DNA of 64,000 nucleotides from Motacilla alba alba (taxonomy: Eukaryota > Chordata > Aves > Passeriformes > Motacillidae), in the NCBI RefSeq assembly GCF_015832195.1, contig NC_052016.1, forward strand, positions 26,805,129 to 26,869,128, read 5' to 3'. Positions 34,993-46,959 of the stretch are shown in pieces. Made by a program: the position numbers and the translations under genes. Within the stretch, counting starts at the first letter, position 1. Each line of letters starts with the position of its first letter. The notes below the pieces were generated by a model, which worked only from the letters and a program-made list of their open reading frames with translations, was not told the DNA's origin and made no database searches.

Positions 34993-35128
34993 TTTACAGG
35001 CATTTGCACAGAACAAGATCAAGGTGTAGTCACATTTGGTGTAGCAAGTATCCGTTATGCTGCAGGACACTGTGTGAGTGTCACAGGAGAAATTGGAGGA
35101 AAAAGCTTAAGGACAGCTGGTATGGCAG
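34993..35128 (+). CDS. Candidate 136-nt exon
   Basis: The acceptor is CAAGTCATTTTTCAG (a second AG lies at 34999) and the donor is GGCAG followed by GTGAAC. A GTATGG 9 nt earlier is an alternative donor in the same phase. The open frame reads FTGICTEQDQGVVTFGVAS, then IRYAAGHCVSVTGEIGGKS, then LRTAGMA. It is Gly/Val-rich and beta-like, unlike the helical exons at 20-21 kb and 59 kb. It is open upstream too, in a 126-codon frame. It may be a coding exon, but its texture differs from its neighbours, so it may be unrelated or chance. No family recognised. Confidence 0.27.
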
Positions 35129-35129
35129 G

Positions 35130-36890
35130 TGAACAGCAGGCTAATGTATATTTAGTAAAACATTTTTCCTTTTTTTCCTCTCCTTTTTTAATATTTATTT
35201 CCCGGTATTTCTTGTCATCCTGTATCTCTGTCATGACAAAATAAAATTACTATCCAACTATGTCCTTAATACAAGACTCACAGTATGTTTTTATGTTATG
35301 AATCTTGTTTGTGTTTATGTAGCACTTGTTGATGGGCAAGCAAATATTCTTCACTTTCTCTAATAGCTTTACTGTAAATGATTCTTTTACAGAAAACACA
35401 TAAATACCATGATTCCCAGCATTATGATGTCATAGCACCTATAAATACTCAAAGTACAGAAATGCATCCTTCTAAATGGAGAGTTTATAGTCCTCTTGTG
35501 GATACCTTCCAGCCCGAGGATGAGCAGCTCATAACTCTTTTTTGACAGAATAAATAGGAAATCCATGATTCCTATCAAGTTCTGTAGAGAGACCCAGACA
35601 CCCAAATCCATATGCCATGCTTTGCCTTGTACATGTTTGAAGCACTTGCAGACTTAATTGCTATGCCCAGGGGGATCTCCAAGACTACTGTTGGCAGATA
35701 CAAGTGATATTAACAAGACAAATATGTCTCAGTATATTTACCAGGTGATTACTTCTGTTTCAGAAGCAGTAAATTATTGTATTTATTCATCTGTGATGCT
35801 TCCATGGGAACAAAAGGCAAGCTGTGGTTTCAATTTTTTTTAATTCCTTTTTAAAATTATTTTTTTATTTGAGGACTGGTTAAGGATGGGGAAGTGGGAA
35901 GAAAGAAGTGGGTTTGAATGGTACTATGGCAGCAGGCATGTAGTGTAGTTTACCATTACCTATGTCTCAACAGCAACATTAAAAATCACAAGGTTTTCAC
36001 TCTGTGTATTCAAGTGAGTTGTAATGCCATATACCCTATGTGCTAGCATATGTAGTCTCCAAACGTTTCATCTGTGTCTCGGCATTCTGTTTCTTAAATC
36101 ACTGCAATATGTTGAGCAAGCAAAGAACTTATCATATAACTTGATTTAACATGTGTTTGTTTATATTTACAAAATGTTAAATATCCTGTCTCCTTTCTCT
36201 CATCTGCACTTCTTGTTCTCCCTGTTTCTTCTCCCATCTTCCCCAAGAAATTATTAACCAACATTTGAATTGTGTCTTCTGACTTCTGTAGTATTTGGCT
36301 TAAGGCAACTATATCATTATATTCCGCATAAAATCTTCAACTTAAAGCTTTACATGAGAATGAAAGAATATTTTTCCCCTTTCCCCTCCAACTAACCCTG
36401 TTGGGGCTGAGTCAGCTCATGCTTTTTAAACCTAAGCTTTATTTGAGGATAAGCAGACATAGTCGTGCATGGAGGCCATCTGGTAATGTGACCACTGGTG
36501 TACTAATTCTACTTTTTCTTACTTTCTCTCTCAGCTGGAAAATCCCATAAAAGGTGTATATAATTCTGAAACCTTTTTATAGAATTCAAGAATTTATGGC
36601 AGTGAGTTTCTACCTTTCGCAGTACGTACACGATAAAACCCCTGATATAACAAAATCAAAGTCGCATTTCTTAGGAATGCCAAAGTGAGATTGTAGAAAG
36701 TGTTTAATTTCTTGCCTGTGAGTCCCCAACTTGTTTGACACATGTGCAGTGCTTGCCTGATGAGCAGATGCTTTGTTTTCGCCCTATCCTTCAGTAGAGG
36801 TGTCTAACCCTCACCTGTAAAATGCTGTTTAAAATTCTCTTGGGGCATGGCACTGTTGGTTTTAGTATCTGCCCTCAAAAATATGCTTCT
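35130..36890. other. No supported gene
   Basis: AT-rich. One 19-nt splice-bounded block (36535-36553) was noticed and not supported. Confidence 0.45.
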
Positions 36891-36894
36891 TTTC

Positions 36895-37668
36895 AGAAAA
36901 ATGCTGCAAACTGAGGTGCAAGGTCTTGCAGCTGGGTCAGGTCAAACCCAAGCACAAATAACAGGCTGAGCAGAGAGTGGATTAAGAGCAACCCTGAGGA
37001 GAAGAACTTGGAGTGCTGGTAGACAAGGAGCTCAATATGAGGTGGCCATGTGCCCTAGCAGCCCAGAAAGCCAAAAGTATCCTGGTCTGCATCCAAAGCA
37101 GCATGTCAACAGATCCATGGAGATGAATCTTCCCCCCTGCTTTGCTGTCTGAGACCCCATGTGTCTGCATACAGCTCTGATGTCTCCAACATAAGGACAT
37201 GGACTTGTTGGAATGAGTCCAGAGGGCCACAAGCAATATCAGGGGACTGCAGCACCTCTCCTATGAAAACAAGATCAGGGAGCTGGGGTTGTTCAGGAGA
37301 AGACAAGGCTCAGGGTGACTTTATAGCACTTTTCAGTACCTAAAGGGGCCTACAAGAAAACTGGAGAAGTGAGTTTTGACAAGGACATGGAGTGACAGAA
37401 CAAGGGATAATAGCTTCAAAGTGGAAGAAAGTAAGTTTAGATTAAATACTAGAAAGAAATTCTTTATGGAGTGATGAAACACTGGAACAGGCTGCCCAGG
37501 GAAATTGTGGATGCCCCATTCTTGGAAGAATACCTAGGGCAAGTTGGATTGGGACATTGACCAACCTGGTCCAGTGGAAGGTGTCCCTAATCATGGCAAG
37601 GGGTTTGGAATGAGGTGATCACTTTGCAGGCCCTTCCAAGCCAGGCCATTTTATGGTTCTACGATACT
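36895..37668 (+). mobile_element. Truncated CR1 LINE, 3' end, sense
   Basis: A chain of CR1 landmarks in sense orientation. It runs through GGATTAAGAGCAACCCTGAG, GAGAAGAACTTGGAGTGCTG, AGCACCTCTCCTATGAAAAC, GAGCTGGGGTTGTTCAG, ACTGGAACAGGCTGCCCAGG and GTGGATGCCCCATTCTTGG, and finishes with a decayed 3' octamer end ATGGTTCTACGATACT. It is 5'-truncated as nearly all CR1 copies are. Around 37160-37230 it has lost part of the reverse-transcriptase end. Frames here are broken and encode no working protein. Several antisense short frames at 36982-37306 are shadows of this element. It is the clearest and longest CR1 in the window. Confidence 0.92.
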
Positions 37669-37669
37669 G

Positions 37670-38600
37670 GAAATGTATGAAATTATCTCCTTTGTGCATC
37701 CCTGTTTTGTAATGCCTAAGGAACTTGGGTAGTATTTTCTTCTTTTTAGTAGACTTAGCATTAGTCAACACTATATATGGACAATATGTTTATGACACTC
37801 ACACTCGTGATTCTCACTGAGCAGTTCCCAGAGTACAAGCGCAATCCCCAGCTGCAGTTATGAGGTCTCAGCATTTCTGCTAATCATTTTTCAAGCCAAA
37901 GAAAATGGGGAACACATCGTAAGTAACTAGCAGGAAAACATTCGATTAATTTAAGTAACTTGCTTAGCTTGAGATAGAACATTAGTTCTAACAGAATAAG
38001 GACAAATATTGTTTGTTTCTGTTTTTCACTCTATAAATTTTACCTTCCCTTTCCCTCCACTCTTTCTGATCACTGAAGAATGGGGAAGCTCCAGGAAACT
38101 TTTATACTCAATATGGAGTGATGAGAGTTCATTAAGCAGAGACCTGGCCTCTGCTTCTCATCATGTTCATCATACCCTTTGATCCTTGCTTGCACATTAC
38201 TTGTTGGGAATTTGTTCTTGTTTTCTGATGTGCTAGTACGTTTTCCTCCCTAATGTTCTTACCCCCCTGCTAGCTTTACTTGTTTTCCTTGTTCAGCCTG
38301 TTCCTGCTCTGGCTGCCTGTTTATCTCTGACACAGCTGCAATTATAGAAAGAGTGTCTTTTTTAGTTCTCTGAAAAATTTCTACACAACTGTACAGCATT
38401 TTCAGCTATTTCAAGACTCCTACTAATCAAGAAAATGTTAGGAATAAAGGTTTTACAGTTCTACTGGAGACAGTGTAATTGCAAGAATAAAGATCAACAT
38501 AGAACTTGTCTCAGTGACAGGATGCCTATGCTTGATATTGGATTTCCAAACACTTCTGCTTATTTTTACTCTTGTGCTCCCTAAGCATGCCTATTTCAAG
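37670..38600. other. No supported gene
   Basis: AT-rich sequence without a recognisable repeat or exon. Confidence 0.45.
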
Positions 38601-38603
38601 CAG

Positions 38604-38685
38604 AAAATTGAAGAATTTTTTAAAATATTCCCTTTTATGGCAATGGGCAAGACTTCGGATATTTTTGTAAACAAAATAGTATTAG
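38604..38685 (+). CDS. Candidate 82-nt exon
   Basis: The acceptor GCCTATTTCAAGCAG is fair and the donor TTAG followed by GTGAAT is good. Phase 0 to 1 reads KIEEFFKIFPFMAMGKTS, then DIFVNKIVL. A second frame is open for about 20 codons before a stop. The texture is protein-like and helical, similar to the 59-kb exons. Without neighbours in phase it remains a weak candidate. Confidence 0.27.
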
Positions 38686-38699
38686 GTGAATGTTGCTGG

Positions 38700-41600
38700 A
38701 GAAACACAGTTTGGTTGTTGTGAAGTAAAAAAAAAATATTCTGATGGTGTGATTGGTAGGAAGCTTGAGAAGTGATAAAACGGTATTATCTCACATGGTA
38801 ATGTTTCGGAGATATCTGCCCTTGGTAAGATCAAGCCCTTTCTAAAGACAAAATTTATGACTCAAAAATATTTTCAGGAGCCTTGAGGATAAACGGTTTC
38901 TGTCAGAGATGATTTAGCAGAATCTGATGGGGAAGTGATTCCATTTGATGTATCATAATCATCATCCCAGACACCCCCTTAATTTCTTTGCAGAATGCTA
39001 ACAGGAATGCCTCACTGCCCGCTCTTCCCACAGACACCCAGCTGAAACACTGCACAGGGCTGCCTGCTTACTGCAGTGCAAATCTACATCTGCTTTAGTC
39101 ACACAAAGGGGCCTGAGAGCAGTGGGCTTGAATGGGACTTGCATGAGGTTATCTTGTAAAACCTCAAAAAAGTCCTGTTGTTCTCTTCTTAAGAGTACTT
39201 TCTGGTAAATTTAAAGAAAGAGTAAAAACTACAAAAGGGCAGATAAAAAGTGTGAAACTGCTCAGATTACTTTTTTTCTGATAACCACCTGATATTTTCT
39301 AGCCTTTCTAAGATAACTGTAGTTAACTAGAAAATTCCAGATACAGGATTTTCAAAGTCTTTCCTATAACCACTGAAATTCTGCTGTGCAGAACTCATTC
39401 TACATAGCTGTTATCATCTGGTGGTCATGCTCTTATCATCTGTCCTTGAAACATCAAGTTAATTGTCCGATGTGTCTTAGATTCATAGCTCTGCATCTGC
39501 CCATTTTGAAGACCTTGGTCTTTCATACTGTTTTGCATCCATTGTGCGTGTATCTTGGAAGCCACATTCACTTTAAGAGAAAGTTTACAATAACTTGCAA
39601 AAGTGTATAACCTTGACTGGGTAAAGTACATTGCAGGTGATCTGCAACCAGCAGAAACACACCAAAATGAAAGAAACTGTGCCTGCACACATTATCTCAT
39701 CTACAATTCTTTTTAAAAAGTGAATTTCTGATTTCCAAAATCAGATAGTTTGGTGTAGGTTTTTTTCCCCATGTGTCATTTCTACTGTGATAATATTTTT
39801 GCAAATACTCTTTCAGCATTTCCACTAGTATGCTTTAGCACACTGTAATCTTGCCTTTAATATTAAACCCTTCCCCAAGTTTTACATTGCTTACCCTCTG
39901 ATACAGCTGAAGGGAAGGACCTGCCTTCCCTTATGTTTGGAAAATATTTACCTGTGCTTCTTCAGAAAACATGGAGACATTGCGAATCTCGATTTTCAGC
40001 ATTATCAACACTACCTGTTCCCAACCTGGTTATTAACCTGACCAGACCACTCAGCCTTGCACTTCCTTTTATATTTCCCAATTCTTATGGCAACACCTTT
40101 TCTCCTTCCTCTGGCTGTATAAGGATCAACAGATCCAGACTGATGTGCATCTGGCTGTGCCACAGAGCTGGTAAGATCACTGCATCAGGACCTCCAAGTG
40201 CCTGTGAAACGAGAGGTGAAGAACTGGAGCAATGCAGTAATGTGAAGCAGGGTATTGAAGTATGTGAATATCTACTACAGCAATTCTTAGAGTGCTGGGA
40301 CCAATTTAGGCCACTCCCGAAATATTTGTGTGAGCAGTAGGATGGGACTTGTTTTATCTAGTTGTGGATATTTTGAACAGGGAGATAAGCCACACTGTGC
40401 AGTTGTAGGTGTTTTTATAAAAGATGCAAAAATAAATGCATGACTGCACATTTTTTTCTGGTCCCTTTTTCAGATTTTTCTGACTTGAAGGCCAACTAGT
40501 CTATCATCTTGGAAGTTCAGATTTTCTTTGGTTTTATTAAGAAGAGGGAGTTAACTCTAACCACACAATTGCTGGTATTGTATGCTCAATTTATATATAA
40601 CAGTGCCCATATATCTGGGCCTCTGATAAACCAGTAACCTCTGTTTAAAACTTACCACTTCCACTGCAGTCAGACATAGTCGGTTTTGTGCTTTGTAGAA
40701 AGGGCAAGTTAAAGGTCTGAGGTTATTGTGAGATGATTTGAAAATATTGTGCTCCCTTCAATGAAAGAAGATTGTTAAGTAGTTCATGGAAACTTTTACT
40801 TAATTGTTTAAAGATTTATCATCCTGTTTGTTATGCATGGTTAAAACCTTCTTTTCTTTTGTGAAGATCATTTCTAAATGTCCTAAATGGGTTTTTATTT
40901 TGTAATAATTTGCACAACCTTATTTTATTCTGCTTCACTGATATGAGTAGTTCTCTGAATTAAACTGAGATAACACTAGGTTTTTATGGAATAAACACTG
41001 CTTTCGAATAGGAAAGGAAGAATAATTGAAAGAGATATTCACTGACATTTTCATATCAAAGTAATACTTTGTGACTCTGCCAGGAAATATTATTTTCCAG
41101 CTTTGTCAAACAATGCCTTTAATGTAGCAGTGAAATAACTATTAATCTGAGGTCGATAACTACAGTCTTATTTTTCTTGTCTCTGCCCCTGCTGAGTCCA
41201 GTCAAGTTTCCCTGGCCCCACACAGCTCTGTTGAAAGAACATGGTTTTTTTGAGGTCTTATCAGTTTGCAACCTGGCAGAAAGTAGCTGCACTTATCTGT
41301 GCTTTGTAGTGGCTCCATGCAGCAGCACATTGTTGGTTTGGGTGTTTTCGGGATGTCTACTTTGGCATCCAGCTGTAGTTGTTGGCACTAGTACTAGAAC
41401 CTCTCTTTCTGCTTTTCCTCCTTTGTATGACTTTCTGGTTTTCTCACTTGAGTGACTGCAACAGGTCCTACATAGCTGAGCTGCCCTTGCACAGACCCTG
41501 CTGTAGAGAGCTGGGTTGTGCCTTCATTCTACACTTGCACTTCTGCCTAGCCTATGAATCTGTGCATTGCCATAAAACTGCAGCCTCTCCTCCTCTGACT

Positions 41601-43640
41601 TTTTAAATTCTTTTTTTCTTTTAAATCCAGTATTCTATTTTTTTTTCCCCTAAACAAACCTGTAGGTACAACTCTACTTACACAAATGAGCACAGACAGG
41701 GTACATTCCTATTTCCTCTCAAATCTCTATGGCCTGTGTCCCAGGTCTTTTACTGCAGCAAAACTTTTACTCTTTTCCTTTTCCAACCCCTTATATATAG
41801 CCTGCATAAAACTCCTGTGTTGAAAATATTTTCTCGACTCTCACCACTTTTGGAAAGCTCCTACCATTTCTTACATGTATGAATAGGGCTGCAGTTTCTA
41901 GACAGCTTTTTCCTCTCCATTCTTCCTTTCATTGTTTCTTCCAAGTTCTTTTTCTGAAGCGCCATGGAACAAATGGAATTAGAGACAGAAAAATATCTTT
42001 TTTTGGCCTAAAATATTTTTTTCCAACAGTGGTTTTTTGCCACTTCATTGAGTCTTGTTCTAAATATCTTATAAGATAGGATACCTTCTAGACACAATTC
42101 TGTCTAACTCATTTTGTTTTTTCCCTGATGGTCAGCCTCAATGGCCCATTTTTCTAAAAGACTTCCCATTATTACAGTTATGTGCTTTTAGACCATTATA
42201 ACACTACTTTACTGTCTTCTTGCTTTCTATGCCTCCCATGCTTTTTCAGGTACTCCTGTTGGTGTTTTTATTCCTGATTCATTATGTCTGTGCCAAGTTG
42301 CATATTGTGGGGTAAAATTTGCCTCTGAGTTGGTAATTTGGTACAGAGGTACAATGAAGCAATATTACCACATGGCAGCATGCAGGTCTGGGCTTTTAGT
42401 TTTGAATACTTGTGTTACTTTCTGTGTACTCACACACTGTTCTGTCTTTTTTTTTTTTCCTCCTGTATTCCAGTGAGTTCCCTGCCACTTTAACAGCAGT
42501 TTGTTTTTTTTTTATCTTCCTCCCAGCTTCCTGCTTTAAGGTACAAAATGGATTTCACAGAGCTTTCAATTTCTTTTGGCCACAAACCTGCTTATTTTAA
42601 AAGTAGACTAATCTCAACAACTTAACAGTAACCTTCAGTCTACAGAGTTAGCATAATTGCTTTTAAATATATTTAGAACAAAAAATAAAATCCTGCCTAT
42701 ATGACGGTCTAAAATATTCCAGCTGAATGATAAGCACATTTGTCTTAAGAACCGTTAGCATTTATTCTTTCAGTGTTTTCTCTCTTCAGATTTTTATCAA
42801 TTTGAATAACTACATTTTTAATGTTCATGTAGTAGCAAGCAGAATTTGGCTTCTACTCCATCTTTCATATTCTCTCTTTTTAATTAATTTATTTATGTGC
42901 ATATCTAATCTAAAGGCAAAGTCATCAATCCCAGACCATTGGAGTCTTTGAAACTTTTAAAATTATAATGACATCACAGATGAAAGTACAAAATATGTTG
43001 CAAATAAGTGCTGTTGTGGTCTGTACCAAAGTGTTGCACAGTCTCATCTCAAACTATGGGGCAAAGAGAGAATTTATTAGAATGGATACCAGTGGAAATA
43101 GAGGGATTTTGAATAATTTCCCAGTTTGTCCTAGGAGTCATTACAGTCCCTGGTATTTTATACACTTTTACTGGTCCTGTTAAACCCTTATTTAGAAATA
43201 TAAAGGACAAGGTATGGATGTTGTGGACTGGCTGATGAGGGAAGGAAAGAAAGCTGTTAACTCAAATTTGCTTTCTTGGTAAATTTGAGTGACAACCTCT
43301 GTTAAAGCAGCCTTTTGACCTCAGCATAATTAAAGTAATGCAGGCATTATGGCAGAGTAATACACAGATGGAAAGGATGTTTGCAGTCTTTTGGCCACTT
43401 GAAGATCATAGGAAGAAGAAGCATTAGTGGTATTGCTGTAGGATGTTCCAGAGTTTCTTATAGCTCCAGATAAAAATCTAGAAAGCATAAGGAGACGCTG
43501 CTGCCTTGAGATGGTAAAATGGTTTAATATTGGGCAAGAAAACTTTGTCTGTCTGCAGAGCACAGTAAGTAGAGCGGAGTGCAGTGGACCACTTGGAAGA
43601 GAAAGATGAATAACTCTGTATTAAATTAAGATAGTGCCAT
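38700..43640. other. No supported gene
   Basis: Mostly AT-rich. A 135-codon plus frame at 39933-40340 has low-complexity Ser/Leu/Pro composition at first, then a protein-like tail (QGIEVCEYLLQQFLECWDQF). It contains a splice-like block at 40133-40170. I do not support it as a gene. Confidence 0.4.
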
Positions 43641-43651
43641 GCTTATTTTAG

Positions 43652-43692
43652 GGGGGTTTTTTGGGGTTTTTTTTTGTTGTTTTTTTTTTAAC
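43652..43692. repeat. T/G-rich low-complexity tract
   Basis: GGGGGG and T-run mixture of the same class as 18957-19078. Confidence 0.8.
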
Positions 43693-44137
43693 TCTGGGAG
43701 ACGCTCTGTATAATATGCTTGGTAGGAGACTGAAGATCAGGAACTGTCTGGAAGCAACCTGAATAGTCTCATGGGAAATGGAAGATGAGATCCTGCGGTA
43801 TCAGGAGATGACAATCCTGAGGGACAGGTATGCGCAGCTACTTTGGCGGGTCTTAAGTGGAACCTTCATGTCCTCCATCAACACAAGACATTGCTATGGC
43901 AATGATCTTTCCCAAAAGTTTGAATCACAACTTATGGCACAAGCATGTCTAATATGTCTCCAAGGGATGGGGCCTCCCTGCCTGTGACCATCTGTGAAGA
44001 TTACTTTCATGCATGGACAGAAAATATGGCTCTCTGCCCTAGATTTTTCCTCTCTCCTCCAGATTTTTTCACCTGAGTATTTCTGTGGCCATGTAATATT
44101 CTTCTTTTGAGTGCAGTACTGTACTGCATCTCAGTAT

Positions 44138-44212
44138 ATTATCATATCATCATATCATCATATTATCATATCATATCATATCATGTCAATAACCATATAA
44201 TATCATATCCTC
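44138..44212. repeat. ATATC/ATATCATC minisatellite
   Basis: ATATCATC and ATATC units alternate over about 75 bp with a few interruptions. It is probably polymorphic. Confidence 0.9.
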
Positions 44213-44219
44213 TTAAATT

Positions 44220-46380
44220 ACAATATGCCAAAGAATAAATGCACAGCGATCTCTTTTTAGTAGCATGTGGCTTTTGGTAAAATACTACCTTTTTTACCCC
44301 TTTTCTTATGTTTAGAGGAATTTTGGGCAAGGTTGAATTTTTTCATATTAGGTAGGTTTTTGGGAGTGGGGTGAGTTTTGGTTGTCAGTTTTTTCCCTTT
44401 CCCTGTTTGGAAAGTACTAGGAAATTGCTTACATTGTTGGCAAGAAATAAGAGAGAGGTGAGGATTTACGATGAATCCAGACTTCTGTCTTCCACCTGTA
44501 TGTTATAACCTGTGGCTAAGATGTGCAACAATACAGCTACTGATGGTGGGCATTGTCCTGCCTTCACATATTTCAGAGCTTGAGGTTCTTACTTTTGTTC
44601 ATAAAATAACACTAAGAAAGATCTGAATAAACTTGATGGAATGGTGTGTAATGTTTTTAACATATTGAGTATATTCTTTGGCAAGGATATTGAGCATCCT
44701 TTGGGAAGAATCTCATAGCATTAAAAAAATCTCTGACATACTTAATATGTTTGAAACTGAATAGCATTTAGTGAGTCAGTCTTTGCCTGCTTCTGTTAGA
44801 GATGTGTTGATGTCTGCTTTGATCCCCTGGGAATTTCAGTGAGATACACTGGCCATGTGCAACACATCCAAAGGTACTGGAAGCTGCATTTGTCCTGCTC
44901 CTTGCCTTTAAGAGAAAAAATTTAGACAAAAGCACAAAATACAGAGTAACCTTCTCTGCTGGTAAGGGAAATGTTAATGGTTATGAGAAGCTGTCTGCAA
45001 TTGGAGTGAGACTATACCCGAACACATGCTTATATTTTTAATTTTGTCCAAAGAGAGGGAGGAGAAGGAAGTCTGAGTCTCTGCTGAGGAGTCCCAAGCA
45101 GAGTAGAGAGCAGATACAAGGTATGGATAATATCACACTTACTGGGGGTCTCCTTTGGAGGTGTGTCTAAGAAGCTACAAATCCCATCCACAGCTGGGCT
45201 TTGCTGACATAAAAATCTCATTCCAGGGACTCGTTATGACCTTCAGTCAGCTTATAAAGCTTCATGGGAAGGTTAAGAGAAACAGAGGCAGGTACCAAAA
45301 AGATGGGAAAAATCTACTTTTGAATGTGAACATTTAAATTTCATGAAGCCTGCAGTGCCAATTGATTTCATATGAGAAAGGTGGGGGTATTTTAAAAGGA
45401 GAAGTCTGAAATGAACTGGGCTTAGAGTTCTTTTTGCCATATTAGATAGGGCATTGGTAGAAGCTACATGATGGGAATATTTATTAAACATGTGAAATTG
45501 CATTTTTTACTTCTCCAGACCTCCTTCTTCAGCTCTGGAAACCCTAGTAAATCACAGATTAATACTGCAGGGAGAGCTGGTGTGAGTGATTAGCACTACT
45601 TGCAAAGGAAATGCACCTAAATTAGTGTTATTTGCAAATAAGGCATTTATCAACCTGAGAATAGATTAAGAGAAGCAAGTTACTAATGAAGGTACTTTCT
45701 GTATTAAAGGAGCCTGATAAGATATTACAGAGCAGTGTCTAGAGCAAGGAGTATGTCTATCCTCACAGCATGCACATCAATCAGCAGACAGATTTTGAGA
45801 AGTGATCACTCAATGGAAGGCATAAACAGATTTCATTTTCAAAGGTATGATTCAGATCTACAGTACTGTGTCACTTAAGAGAAACTGAGGACTTTTACGC
45901 CAGTTCTATACTTGATACCATACGAGTAAGTTATGGTGAAAGTTTTTTGTTATTATTTGTTGGTGTTTTTTAAAAATTTTTCATTCTCCATTAAGAAATG
46001 CAAAAAAATAAGAAAGGAAAGTGTGGAAGTGGGAAAATTTCTAAAATTAGTTTCTGTAGGTTCAGCCCAAGGTCAGGCCAAGAAACCATGTCTCTGTAGA
46101 CACAGCTCCTTTGTATGTTTGCAAGTGCTAAATGTCAGCCTGTGTTGATACCTATACAAGCATTTTTATGTATATTTAAATACAAGTTCCCTTAGGATTA
46201 ATGGAAAATTCTTGCTTTTGCCCCCTGCATCTTTAGAATTAATAGATCAGAAGCATGTTTTGTGCCCCAAAATCTGTCATCCAGAACTGTTTCTGTCTTT
46301 GTGTATGTCTCAAACAGACAGTGAGAGGTTCCAGTGCCACCAGCTGTGAGAGTGGCTGAGATCCCATTCACTATCACACA
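44220..46380. other. No supported gene
   Basis: AT-rich. It contains a perfect palindromic octamer-like ATTTGCAAAT at 45630-45639 and a splice-like block at about 45251-45291 (LIKLHGKVKRNRG). No coherent gene. Confidence 0.4.
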
Positions 46381-46383
46381 GCA

Positions 46384-46857
46384 CTATCTTTCTTGAGAAA
46401 CCCTCAACTCAGTCCAGTTTGTAGGTAATTTTTCTTTGGTCACATCACTTGAAGCTACACTTCTTGCATAGCAGCCATTTAGAAAGTTCTGGTTATTCAT
46501 GTCTTCAAAGCTGCCTGCTTTCAGAGACTGTAAAACAGGACATTTCAGGACCACCAAACTGTATGCCTGGTGGTTGCTGTGAGTGCTACTAAGGTGCTGC
46601 AGAATTTCAGGTTTCACTCTTAGATGCACATCAACAGCATCTTTAAGTAGCTGAGTCTGGAAGGACATTTTTCTTTGTCCCTTATTTTTTGTTAGTTGTG
46701 TGCCTTTACATGGAACTTTATAAATGGAAAGAGAAATCTGACTTACAGACTTGAAAGATGTGGAAAATGGTGTGCAGAATGTTGTAAAGCATCCGCTTAC
46801 CAAGCTTGTAAAAAAAATTTTTCTGAATTTAGAACCAAAAAGAGCACAAGCCTCCAA
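46384..46857 (-). other. Longest open frame in the window (157 codons), antisense
   Basis: A minus-strand frame runs from about 46857 to a TAG ending at 46384. An ATG at 46668-46666 would give a 94-residue product beginning MSFQTQLLKDAVDVHLRV and ending NWTELRVSQER, with 'KPEILQHLSSTHSNHQAY' in between. The composition is protein-like (Lys, Gln, His, Leu), and the longest frames elsewhere in the window are in low-complexity or repeat DNA. There is no clear splice acceptor, promoter or poly(A) site on that strand. It may be a retrocopy fragment, an antisense exon or chance. It overlaps a plus-strand exon candidate, and both cannot easily be true coding sequence. Family not recognised. Confidence 0.24.
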
Positions 46858-46897
46858 ACAATATTGAATCTGCAGGAACCAGAAGTTTCCCAGAGAG
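46749..46897 (+). other. Candidate 149-nt exon with two competing frames
   Basis: The acceptor GAAATCTGACTTACAG is fair and the donor CAGAGAG followed by GTGAGG is strong. The frame open to the donor (phase 2 to 1) reads LERCGKWCAECCKASAYQ, then ACKKNFSEFRTKKSTSLQ. Another frame reads DLKDVENGVQNVVKHPLTKL, then VKKIFLNLEPKRAQASKQY and stops at TGA 46865-46867. The second looks more protein-like and would make a terminal exon, with AATAAA near 47065. The two readings are exclusive and I cannot decide. Confidence 0.28.
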
Positions 46898-46959
46898 GTG
46901 AGGAACCATTCAAAAATTTAAGTTGTAGAGTGTATAGGAGCTAAATTTTATTAGTTATC

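Noticed and set aside
36982..37343. Five short frames at 37 kb
   Set aside because: All lie within the truncated CR1, most of them antisense to it.
40133..40170. 38-nt block before GTAAGAT
   Set aside because: It has a good donor but several readings and no neighbours in phase.
43778..43827. ATG-started MEDEILRYQEMTILRD before a strong GTATGC donor
   Set aside because: It could be a first coding exon but has no CpG island or promoter, and an in-frame stop lies just upstream. One short peptide is not enough.
44138..44212. Possible CRISPR-like array
   Set aside because: The units are 5-8 bp with no spacers, in eukaryotic DNA. It is a simple minisatellite.
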